From SIG673 sp045638685 (GTDB lineage Bacteria > Bacillota > Clostridia > Oscillospirales > CAG-272): a DNA stretch of 64,000 nt. How positions within the stretch are numbered: position 1 is the stretch's first letter; each line of letters opens with the position of its first letter. The DNA lies in the NCBI GenBank assembly GCA_045638685.1, contig JAZUBT010000035.1:11253-75252 (forward strand), read 5' to 3'. The position numbers and the translations under genes are program-made. A model generated the notes under the pieces. The model was given only the letters and a program-made list of their open reading frames with translations. It did not search any database and was not told where the DNA came from. Positions 33,711 through 41,299 of the stretch are shown one piece after another.

Positions 33711-35033
33711 ATGGCAAATAACCGTACCCCTACTCATTCCGCAAGACACTGTATTTTTTGCGGAAAAAACGAAGCTCACGTAGGCTTTCTTATACCGTCT
33801 CCCACGGGGCTTTATATATGTAATAACTGTATCGAGACCTGCAATGAAATTATAGGAGAGGTAGAGATAAGCGAAAACATTTCCGGTCTTACCTACGAGA
33901 CTCTTCCCAAGCCGCAAGCTATAAAAAAAATACTTGATGATTACGTAATAGGACAGGACAACGCTAAAAAGGCGCTTTCCGTTGCCGTATATAATCATTA
34001 TAAGAGAATTTTGCAAAGTCCGGGAACGGCTCTTGGCAGCAGAAAAAGAGGAGCGCAAAAGAAGAGCTCCGACGAGGTGGAGATACAAAAGAGTAACGTT
34101 CTTTTGCTTGGACCTACCGGCGTAGGAAAAACCTATCTTGCGGAAACTCTTGCAAAAACCCTTAAGGTTCCTTTTGCGATAGCGGACGCTACTACGCTTA
34201 CCGAGGCAGGATACGTTGGAGAGGACGTCGAGAACATTCTCTTAAGACTTATTCAGGCTGCGGATTACAACGTAGAGCTTGCTGAAATGGGAATTATATA
34301 TATTGATCAAATAGACAAGATTTCAACACGCTCGGACAACCGTTCTATAACGAGAGACGTTTCGCGCGAGGGTGTTCAGCAGGCGCTTCTTAAAATCCTT
34401 GAGGGAACGGTGGCAAACGTTCCACCGCAGGGCGGAAGAAAGCACCCGAATCAGGAGTTTATAAGAATAAACACCGAAAACATACTGTTTATCTGCGGCG
34501 GAGCATTTGATACCATACAAGATATAATAGAAAACCGCAAGGGAAACTCGGCTATTGGATTTAACAGTACAATTATGACAAAATCCGAAAAGCTTTCAAA
34601 TTCTCCGTATAAGGACGTAACTCCGCACGACGTTGTAAAGTTTGGTCTTATTCCGGAGCTTGTAGGACGTCTTCCGATAATCGTCAGCCTTGACAGTCTT
34701 GATAACGAGGCGCTCATAAGAATATTAAACGAGCCTAAAAACTCGCTTGTAAAGCAGTATAAAAAGCTCTTTAGCTTTGATAACGCGGAGCTTGAGTTTA
34801 CCGACGGCGCGCTTGCCGCGATTTCCGAAAAGGCTATTGACAGAAACACAGGCGCAAGAGGACTTCGGGCTATTTTAGAGGAAACCATGCTTGATATTAT
34901 GTATGAAATTCCCTCAAGAACCGACGTTGAAAAGGTTATTATAACCGATGAGACGGTCAAGAACAAAAAGGCGCCAAAGCTTGTATTAAAGGCAGAAAGC
35001 GAGTCAGAGGACAGCGAAGAAAAAATCGGATAG
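33711..35033 (+). CDS. clpX: ClpX unfoldase with Glu-to-Gln change in Walker B
   Basis: A 440-residue ClpX. The zinc-binding domain has CIFC and CNNC. The AAA+ domain has Walker A GPTGVGKT (K140), pore loop GYVGED, RKH loop GGRKHPNQE, ClpP-binding IGF within NSAIGFN, LVGRLP with the arginine finger and sensor 2 in TGARGLR. The Walker B box reads IIYIDQIDKIS: residue 200, codon CAA at 34308-34310, is Gln where ClpX has catalytic Glu (E185 in E. coli, the same 60 residues after the Walker A Lys). In E. coli E185Q binds ATP but does not hydrolyse it. All else looks intact. Confidence 0.95.
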   Translation: MANNRTPTHSARHCIFCGKNEAHVGFLIPSPTGLYICNNCIETCNEIIGEVEISENISGLTYETLPKPQAIKKILDDYVIGQDNAKKALSVAVYNHYKRILQSPGTALGSRKRGAQKKSSDEVEIQKSNVLLLGPTGVGKTYLAETLAKTLKVPFAIADATTLTEAGYVGEDVENILLRLIQAADYNVELAEMGIIYIDQIDKISTRSDNRSITRDVSREGVQQALLKILEGTVANVPPQGGRKHPNQEFIRINTENILFICGGAFDTIQDIIENRKGNSAIGFNSTIMTKSEKLSNSPYKDVTPHDVVKFGLIPELVGRLPIIVSLDSLDNEALIRILNEPKNSLVKQYKKLFSFDNAELEFTDGALAAISEKAIDRNTGARGLRAILEETMLDIMYEIPSRTDVEKVIITDETVKNKKAPKLVLKAESESEDSEEKIG

Positions 35034-35037
35034 ATAT

Positions 35038-35076
35038 AAAAAAGAACTAAGCAGTAAAACGCTTAGTCCTTTTTTA
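35038..35076. terminator. Bidirectional terminator after clpX
   Basis: ACTAAGC/GCTTAGT stem flanked by A-run and T-run, shared by clpX (plus) and the membrane protein gene (minus). Confidence 0.88.
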
Positions 35077-35089
35077 TTTATAAGTTATT

Positions 35090-36007
35090 TTAGTTTTCGT
35101 TTTTGTTTGTTTCGTCATTGGTTTCGTTTGCGGCTAAGTCTGACGGAGCTGAATTTTCCTCCGAGGTGTTTTCGCTTTCGGTTAAAAATACGGGGCCTTC
35201 GTTTTGCTCAAGGAGAACCGGAATAAACTGACTTGCTATTCTGCCTTTACCGCGTCTTTTGATATAGAAAAATCCTATTACGCTGAAAACGACGGCGCCG
35301 ACAAAATTAACGAACATATCTTTTATTGTGTCGGAGAGGCCTATATCAAGATACCCGTTTTCGATAACGGCGATTTTACCGCCGGCGTATTCTATTGTGG
35401 TTTTGCTTATATCCGTTAAAAGCTCTTTGTTTATCGGCGATGCCACAGACATAAAGGAGGTAACTACGCGATCCTTTTGCATATCGGTCATAAGAAGCAG
35501 GTCGGCAGAAAATTCAAAAAACTCCCAAAGGACTCCTATTGTCATCGAAAAGCAGAACGCGGTAATTGCGACGTATATGGGGGACATAGTGAATTTTATC
35601 CTCGGATTTTGGTTAATTATATCTATAAGACAAAATCCGAAGGCGGCAAATATAAAGCCGTTGGTGGTGTGGAGCATTGTATCCCAGAACGCGTATTTTT
35701 GATAGAAGCCACCTATTTCTCCGAATATCTCGGCGCAGAAAATAAATATAAATGCAAGCGTTTCCAAAACCGTCGGTAGCTCGAGCTTAAAGTTTTTTTC
35801 GACAAACGGCGGTATAAGAAAGAGAATAAGGCAAAGTCCCGCTGTAAAAAGGCTTTCGTACCGTTTATCTACTATACAGCGAATCATAACCAGAATTACG
35901 GCGATTCTTAAAACGACGTAAACGGCAAAAGCAACCTTGTTCGTTTTTATCTGGTCAATAAGAGAGGTATAATATTTGATCGGAGAGGGATTTTTTCTTT
36001 TACTCAT
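35090..36007 (-). CDS. Multi-pass membrane protein, YjdF/DUF2238-like
   Basis: A 305-residue predicted membrane protein with about seven hydrophobic segments and an acidic, Asn/Glu/Thr-rich C-terminal tail of 45 residues. The segment DTMLHTTNGFIFAAFGF followed later by GVLWEFFEFSADLL resembles YjdF/DUF2238 proteins, whose function is unknown. A hydrophilic loop of about 50 residues lies before the last span. Start choice: ATG 36007 (MSKRKNPSP) has AAAGGAGG upstream; an open frame to 36139 is less likely. It converges with clpX. Confidence 0.6.
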   Translation of the reverse strand: MSKRKNPSPIKYYTSLIDQIKTNKVAFAVYVVLRIAVILVMIRCIVDKRYESLFTAGLCLILFLIPPFVEKNFKLELPTVLETLAFIFIFCAEIFGEIGGFYQKYAFWDTMLHTTNGFIFAAFGFCLIDIINQNPRIKFTMSPIYVAITAFCFSMTIGVLWEFFEFSADLLLMTDMQKDRVVTSFMSVASPINKELLTDISKTTIEYAGGKIAVIENGYLDIGLSDTIKDMFVNFVGAVVFSVIGFFYIKRRGKGRIASQFIPVLLEQNEGPVFLTESENTSEENSAPSDLAANETNDETNKNEN

Positions 36008-36145
36008 TTTGTTTTCCTTTCCTCCTTTATTATTCGGGTTTATACCTTTATTATACGCCTTGGATTTCTTTAAGTCAATAAACTTAATATGTCGAAAAAG
36101 AAAATTAATACTCTTTTCTTGTTCGAGGTTTTGTAGCATAACGAA

Positions 36146-36375
36146 CGGCGGCGCACGAAATTTTCCCGTGCTCCTAAGCTTGCGGCTCCCTCGGCATCAT
36201 TTCCGTTACGGAAATGATGCCGCTTTTTTAAAAAGTAATTCCTCGGGAATTACAGAAAACACGGATGTTTTCGCGGCAAGACCGGTATTTTAAAAAGCGG
36301 ACGCGGTTAACGTTTGGTTAACCGCGTCCGAGGGAGCCGTAAGCTTTGGAGCTTCCGCAGAACTTCCCGCCGCCG
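36146..36375. repeat. Nested-palindrome intergenic element
   Basis: Imperfect terminal inverted repeats of about 48 bp (36146-36194 and 36328-36375; ends CGGCGGCG/CGCCGCCG and CTCCCTCGG/CCGAGGGAG) enclose perfect palindromes: 36193-36206 with 36208-36221, 36235-36242 with 36246-36253, 36255-36261 with 36266-36272, and 36299-36311 with 36317-36329. No open frame. It fills most of a 468-bp gap and could be a non-autonomous mobile element or a structured RNA. No target-site duplication was identified by eye. Confidence 0.7.
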
Positions 36376-36475
36376 AAGAAAAAATACGCACAAAAAAGGA
36401 TATACCTTCGTTAACCGAAAATATATCCCTTTAATTGTTTTTTTGTTTTGAATATTTAAAACTTAAAGTCTAAAA

Positions 36476-36694
36476 TTAAACTATAAAGCGAACGATGCTT
36501 CCGCTGATGTCCTCGTCGGAAACACAGTATATATTTTCCCACTCCATTTTTGCAAGAATAGCTCCGAGCTGGGATTTTGCGCATATCTGCTGATGCTTGT
36601 CATCGCTCAAAAATACCTGTCCGGGGTGGGAGGATACGATAGCAACGAAATCCGTTACGTCAGTCATGGTGTTAAGCTCTATACGTACTTTCAT
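36476..36694 (-). CDS. HPr-like small protein lacking the phosphoryl-accepting His
   Basis: A 72-residue protein with the HPr length and fold pattern: an N-terminal strand MKVRIEL, a helix DVTDFVAIVSS, a strand QVFLSD and the AKSQLGAIL block that matches the HPr KSxxGxxxL region holding regulatory Ser46. The expected GLHARP motif with His15 is absent; the region reads NTMTDVTDF. It cannot therefore be a normal PTS phosphocarrier. AAGGAG stands eight bases before the ATG. It follows tpiA by 70 bp. Confidence 0.65.
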   Translation of the reverse strand: MKVRIELNTMTDVTDFVAIVSSHPGQVFLSDDKHQQICAKSQLGAILAKMEWENIYCVSDEDISGSIVRFIV

Positions 36695-36764
36695 CTGGTT
36701 TTCTCCTTACATAAATAATTTTATAATAAAACCGTAGCGTAAAATTTAATTTTTACGTTGCTGC

Positions 36765-37532
36765 TTACTGAGCAGCCTCAACGATAACGGTGAAATCGGG
36801 CGCTTTAAGAGACGCGCCGCCGATAAGTCCTCCGTCAACGTTGACCTTTCCGAGAAGCTCAGATGCATTCTTTGCATTCATCGAGCCTCCGTACTGTATA
36901 ACGGTTGCCTCTGCAACGTCATTTCCGTAAAGCTTTGAAAGAGTTGCTCTTATAGTTCCGCAGGTTTCGTCTGCCTGCTCGGGAGTTGCGGTAAGACCTG
37001 TTCCAATACCCCATACAGGCTCGTAAGCGATTATGACGTTTTTCATATCCTCGGCGCTGATGCCTGCAAGGTCAAGCTTTGTCTGCATGGAAACGACCTC
37101 GTCGGTAATTCCTGCAAGTCTTTCCTCTTTAACCTCACCTACGCAGAGTATAACCTTAAGCCCTGCGTTAAGAGCAGCCTTCGTGCGAAGGTTAACGGTC
37201 TCGTCGGTTTCGGCAAAGTACTGACGGCGCTCGGAGTGTCCGATTATTACGTACTCAACGCCGCATTCGGTAAGCATTTTAGCGGAGATTTCTCCGGTGT
37301 AAGCGCCGCTTTCCGCAAAGTGTACGTTCTCTGCGCCAACCTTGATGTTGGTGCCCTTTGTAGCCTCAACAGCTACGGAAATGTCAACGTAAGGAACGCA
37401 TATAACGATATCGCAGCCGTTTTTACCGGCAACCATGGGCTTGAGCTCCTCGATAAGCGCCTTAGCCTCAGCGGGAGTTTTGTTCATTTTCCAGTTACCG
37501 GCTATAACAACCGGTCTTTTTGCTTTATTCAT
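36765..37532 (-). CDS. tpiA: Triosephosphate isomerase
   Basis: A 255-residue TIM with the usual catalytic residues: N and K in AGNWKMNK, His in IGHSERR and Glu in AYEPVWGIGTG; the phosphate-gripping YGGSMNAKN and GLIGGASL are present. It interconverts dihydroxyacetone phosphate and glyceraldehyde 3-phosphate. Start choice: ATG 37532 has TTGGAG six bases upstream, while the frame stays open to 37619. It follows pgk by 146 bp; glyceraldehyde 3-phosphate dehydrogenase is not in the window. Confidence 0.98.
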   Translation of the reverse strand: MNKAKRPVVIAGNWKMNKTPAEAKALIEELKPMVAGKNGCDIVICVPYVDISVAVEATKGTNIKVGAENVHFAESGAYTGEISAKMLTECGVEYVIIGHSERRQYFAETDETVNLRTKAALNAGLKVILCVGEVKEERLAGITDEVVSMQTKLDLAGISAEDMKNVIIAYEPVWGIGTGLTATPEQADETCGTIRATLSKLYGNDVAEATVIQYGGSMNAKNASELLGKVNVDGGLIGGASLKAPDFTVIVEAAQ

Positions 37533-37630
37533 TTTGTTCTCCAATCTGCTGCCGTGACGACAGCAACTTAAAATTTTCAGCTTTTTTCTATGTGTTTTGC
37601 CGCGAAAGGTATTCGGCATTTAAAAGATAA

Positions 37631-37664
37631 GGCGTGAAAACAGTTTTTTCAAAGCTTTCACGCC
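37631..37664 (-). terminator. Hairpin between pgk and tpiA
   Basis: GGCGTGAAA (37631-37639) pairs with TTTCACGCC (37656-37664) around a T-rich loop. The T-run on the minus side (TTATCTTTT) is imperfect, so partial termination or processing is likely. Confidence 0.6.
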
Positions 37665-37678
37665 TCTCGTTTTAATAA

Positions 37679-38974
37679 TTATTTGTCATTAAGACAAGCA
37701 ATACCGGGAAGCTCAATTCCTTCAAGGAATTCAAGCGATGCGCCGCCTCCGGTGGAAATGTGAGTCATCTTGTCAGCATATCCGAGCTTTTCAACTGCAG
37801 CAGCACTGTCGCCACCACCTATGATAGAAATAGCGCCGCTTTCCGCAACGGCGGAAGCAACCGACTCGGTGCCGGCCGCAAAGTTCTTCCACTCGGAAAC
37901 ACCCATCGGTCCGTTCCATACAACAGTGCCTGCGCCCTTGATAGCGTTAGCAAAGAGTTTACGCGTCTCGGGACCTATGTCAAGTCCCATCCAGCCGTCG
38001 GGAATGTTGTCGGAGTTTACCTCCATATACTCGGTGTTCTCATCGTAAGCCTTACCGACTCTGTTGTCAACGGGGAGAAGGAAATTAACGCCCTTGGCCT
38101 TAGCCTTAGCTATCATCTCGTTTGCAAGGTCTATCTTGTCGGTCTCGCAAAGCGAGGTGCCTACGCTGTGTCCCTGTGCCGCAAAGAAGGTGTACGCCAT
38201 ACCGCCGCCGATTATGAGAGTGTCAACCTTTTCGAGAAGGTTATTGATAACGCCTATCTTGTCGGAAACCTTTGCTCCGCCGAGAATTGCAACGAAGGGA
38301 CGTGCGGGATCTGCAAGAGCCTTACCCATTATCGAAATCTCTTTTCCGATAAGGTATCCGCAAACTGCGGGGAGATAGTCGGCAACTCCCGCGGTGGAAG
38401 CATGGGCTCTGTGAGCGGAGCCGAAAGCATCGTTTACGTAAACGTCAGCGTAATCAGCAAGCTCTTTTGCGAAATCAGCGCCGTTCTTAGTCTCTCTTGC
38501 GTCAAAGCGAACGTTCTCTATAAGAACAGCCTCGCCTTCCTTAAGAGCTCCAATCTTAGCCTTTGCGTCGGGGCCTATAATGTCCTCAGCGAAGGTAACC
38601 TTTCCGCCGAGAAGCTCGTTAAGTCTGTCAGCAACGGGCTTAAGAGTAAATTTCTTCTTGTCGTCAAGAGCCTTCTTGAGGAAATCTGCCTTAGCAGCTG
38701 TCTGCTCAGCCTCGGGAAGAGCCTCAACCTTCTGCTTTTCCTTCTTGGTGAGACCGAAGCCCTCGCTAAAGATGCTGTGGGGCTTGCCCATATGAGAGCA
38801 GAGGATAACCTTAGCGCCCTTGTCAAGGAGATACTTAATGGTGGGGAGCGCGCCTACGATTCTCTTGTCGGAGGTGATAACTCCATCCTTAAGCGGTACG
38901 TTGAAATCGCAGCGAACAAGAACCTTCTTGCCGGCAACGTCAATGTCCTCAATTGTTTTTTTGTTGTACATCAT
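37679..38974 (-). CDS. pgk: Phosphoglycerate kinase
   Basis: A 431-residue PGK: substrate-binding VRCDFNVPL and HMGKP at the N-terminal side, NDAFGSAHRAHAST in the centre, and nucleotide-binding GGAKVSDKIGV and GGGDSAAAVE in the C-terminal half. It is about 30 residues longer than the usual 395-400, mainly through a Lys/Glu/Ala-rich insertion after HMGKPHSIFSEGF (TKKEKQKVEALPEAEQTAA). Such an insertion occurs in some clostridial PGKs and probably forms a surface helix. AAAGGAAC precedes the ATG. Confidence 0.97.
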   Translation of the reverse strand: MMYNKKTIEDIDVAGKKVLVRCDFNVPLKDGVITSDKRIVGALPTIKYLLDKGAKVILCSHMGKPHSIFSEGFGLTKKEKQKVEALPEAEQTAAKADFLKKALDDKKKFTLKPVADRLNELLGGKVTFAEDIIGPDAKAKIGALKEGEAVLIENVRFDARETKNGADFAKELADYADVYVNDAFGSAHRAHASTAGVADYLPAVCGYLIGKEISIMGKALADPARPFVAILGGAKVSDKIGVINNLLEKVDTLIIGGGMAYTFFAAQGHSVGTSLCETDKIDLANEMIAKAKAKGVNFLLPVDNRVGKAYDENTEYMEVNSDNIPDGWMGLDIGPETRKLFANAIKGAGTVVWNGPMGVSEWKNFAAGTESVASAVAESGAISIIGGGDSAAAVEKLGYADKMTHISTGGGASLEFLEGIELPGIACLNDK

Positions 38975-39311
38975 AGTTTTGTTCCTTTCTTATTTTAACA
39001 GCATGCGCCGATTAATTATTCATTTATAATATTATCATAAAAACGGAAAAATATCAAGGGGTTTTTAATATTTTCTGGAAAAACTTTCTTAATTTATAAG
39101 ATTTAATATTTGAAAAACAAGATTTTATATAATTAACTAAAGATTTCCATATTAATCACATCGCTTTCACATAAAAGTTATAAAATATATATTGTTTAAC
39201 CGTTTTAAAGTAAGGAGCAGGGTTAAGTGAAACGACTGCATTTATCTAAGACTTATTTACGTATTACGGTAAAACACAGAAAAATCGCTCGTAGCTATGG
39301 GGGCAGATAAA
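38975..39311. other. AT-rich gap between divergent pgk and the Gld-like operon
   Basis: Holds the pgk promoter on the minus strand. No convincing plus-strand promoter or gene is seen, although -10-like AT stretches occur at 39125-39195. Confidence 0.4.
39029..39057 (-). promoter_or_regulatory. Sigma-A promoter of pgk
   Basis: On the minus strand TTGATA (39052-39057), 17-nt spacer, TAATAT (39029-39034). Confidence 0.7.
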
Positions 39312-40358
39312 ATGGTTACAAATTTTAAAGTAAACGGACTGTATAAAACGGACGTCTTTAAAAACATAGAGTTTGCGCTTGAGAGTGGCGTTCTTTGCGT
39401 TCTTTCAAAGAAGCCCGAAAGAAGCTCTGCGCTTCTCGATACGCTTGTCGGCGTTAAAGCCGCGGACGGCGGAGAAATATTCGGTAATGAAGGTGCGGCG
39501 TATATACCCAAGGGCGCGCCTTTGCCGAGCTATCTTACCGTAAAGGAATACCTCTGCTTCGTTTTGAAAATAAAAAATGAAACCGAGCTTCCCGAAAAGG
39601 TACTTGAAATTACAGAGGATTTCTATGAGAAAGTAATAGAAACGCTTTCGCCGCTTGAAAGACTTTCACTCGGTGTGGCAGCGTCTCTTATAGGAAATCC
39701 GAGTGTTATCGCTTTAGAGGAGCCGTACCGCGATTTGACCTTTGACGAGTACGGTGATTTTAAGCAGCTTATTTTTTCCGTCTCGGAGAAAACTCCGGTT
39801 ATTTTTTCATCCTCCTCTGTTTTTGAGTGCAAGGAGATAAGCGACAAGGCTCTGGTGCTTTCCACGGGCAGTCAAATTTATTTCGGAGAAACCAAAGCGC
39901 TTTTTGAAACCGATATAAACAAAACGGACGTTTGTTGCCTTATTAAAGGTGATGAAAAGGCGATAATTGCTACAATAGAGCGATACAGTCCCGAAATCAA
40001 GGAAACCGTAAGGGAAGGAGTTTACTTGGTTACGGTAAAAGATGTTCCGATGTTCCGCGCGGCGGAAACAAGAAGCAGAATAAAAAAGCAGCTTTCAAAG
40101 GCTCGGCTTTCGTTGCTTGAAATAAGATCGGAAAAGGAAGCGCTGTTTAATATAATCGGAGAGCTTACGGAGTGCGACAGAAAAAAACGCGCCGAGTACG
40201 AGGAAAGCGCGTCTTTAAAAGCTACAAAAATAACTCGCTCGCTTATTTCATTTAGTCATGACGAGGATAGCGAGGACGATGAAATTGACGGCGAGGACGG
40301 TGTTCTTGAAGACATTGAGGAAACTTATGAAGATACAATGTTCTCGGAAGATGATTAA
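39312..40358 (+). CDS. Degenerate ABC-type ATPase of a Gld-like system (probable pseudo-ATPase)
   Basis: A 348-residue protein that aligns by layout with GldA/NatA-type ABC ATPases but lacks their catalytic residues. The Walker A place reads SKKPERSSAL (no GKS/T), the Q-loop place YIPKGAPLPSYLTVKEYL, the signature LSPLE instead of LSGGQ, Walker B ALEEPYRDL instead of LDEP, and the switch His is replaced in IFSSSSV. The C-terminal 35 residues are almost entirely Asp/Glu. Start choice: ATG 39312 has GGGGG eight bases upstream; the ATG at 39297 has none. The frame is intact and is followed by two partner genes, so this is not a decaying pseudogene. Confidence 0.72.
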   Translation: MVTNFKVNGLYKTDVFKNIEFALESGVLCVLSKKPERSSALLDTLVGVKAADGGEIFGNEGAAYIPKGAPLPSYLTVKEYLCFVLKIKNETELPEKVLEITEDFYEKVIETLSPLERLSLGVAASLIGNPSVIALEEPYRDLTFDEYGDFKQLIFSVSEKTPVIFSSSSVFECKEISDKALVLSTGSQIYFGETKALFETDINKTDVCCLIKGDEKAIIATIERYSPEIKETVREGVYLVTVKDVPMFRAAETRSRIKKQLSKARLSLLEIRSEKEALFNIIGELTECDRKKRAEYEESASLKATKITRSLISFSHDEDSEDDEIDGEDGVLEDIEETYEDTMFSEDD

Positions 40359-40416
40359 AACAGTATAGAAAAAGACTTATATTGTTATTTTGTTATATAA
40401 GAAAGGGCTTTGATAA

Positions 40417-41280
40417 ATGAAACCTGTTTATTCTCTTACGCTTAAATCCCTTATGCGGAATTTAAAGACGTATGTGTTTTTGGCGGTTATGATCCTGGCG
40501 GAGGGCTTTTTCCTTACCTATATTAATTTTAACAACCGGTATTCGGTAGTCGAATATTCGCTTGAATTTATCGAAATAGTACTAATGCTTCTGCTCCCGC
40601 TTATAACTGCGGAGATTTTCTCCGCAGAACGCGAAAACGGATTTGAAAAAACGCTTTTCGCCCTCGGTGTGTCGAAGCCGTCGCTTTATATGGGTAAGGC
40701 TTTGGCTGTTCTTACCGTTTTTCTCATTCCGCACACGCTTTTAATTATTACTCCGTTTGTTTTTGAGATATTCGGAATTGTAAATTTAACTTCAGCGACC
40801 GCATCGGTTTTTGCTTATTTTTTGTCGGGCGCTTCTCTTATATCGGTCTGTCTCTTTATTTCGCTGACCGTTAAAAAGCGCTTCCATTCTTATATTGTAT
40901 CTTACGCCGCTATGCTACTTATTTACTTTTTTGGTATTTTTGCATCGGTTGTACCTGTAACACGTAACTTCAGTCTGCTTCTTTTAACCGTTATCGCGAT
41001 AGTCATCTCGGTGCTCATATATCTTTTCACAAAATCCGGACTTATATTCGGCGGATTTTTCTGCATAGTCGAGGCGCTTCTTATTTTCTTTTATTTTATA
41101 ACGCCCAAAGCATTTGCGGGAGCGCTTTCGGTATTTTTAGACCTTCTTTCGCCCTGCGCGTCTCTTAACGCGATTATATATGGGCCGTTTGATATAACTG
41201 CGATAGTTCATCTCATTTTATTTGCCGCGATATTCGTTTCTCTTTCGCTTATGCAGCTGCATAGACGGAAGTATGAGTAA
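40417..41280 (+). CDS. ABC-2 type permease, GldF-like
   Basis: A 287-residue membrane protein with six predicted spans and the ABC-2 permease landmark TAEIFSAERENGFEKTLFALGVSKPSLYMGKAL after the second span. It resembles GldF-type permeases, whose systems pair an ATPase, a permease and a GldG-like protein. AGAAAGGGC precedes the ATG. It is preceded by the degenerate ATPase and followed by the GldG-like gene, so the three very likely form one operon and complex. Confidence 0.82.
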   Translation: MKPVYSLTLKSLMRNLKTYVFLAVMILAEGFFLTYINFNNRYSVVEYSLEFIEIVLMLLLPLITAEIFSAERENGFEKTLFALGVSKPSLYMGKALAVLTVFLIPHTLLIITPFVFEIFGIVNLTSATASVFAYFLSGASLISVCLFISLTVKKRFHSYIVSYAAMLLIYFFGIFASVVPVTRNFSLLLLTVIAIVISVLIYLFTKSGLIFGGFFCIVEALLIFFYFITPKAFAGALSVFLDLLSPCASLNAIIYGPFDITAIVHLILFAAIFVSLSLMQLHRRKYE

Positions 41281-41299
41281 GGGAAAGGGGGATAAATAA

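Noticed and set aside
37760..38998. A 412-codon open frame on the plus strand opposite pgk
   Set aside because: It is fully antisense to a clear phosphoglycerate kinase, has no ribosome site and encodes no recognisable protein; long antisense frames are expected from the codon bias here.
39312..40358. Calling the degenerate ABC gene a pseudogene
   Set aside because: The frame is intact, the start has a ribosome site, the layout is ABC-like throughout and intact partners follow; motif loss looks selected rather than random.
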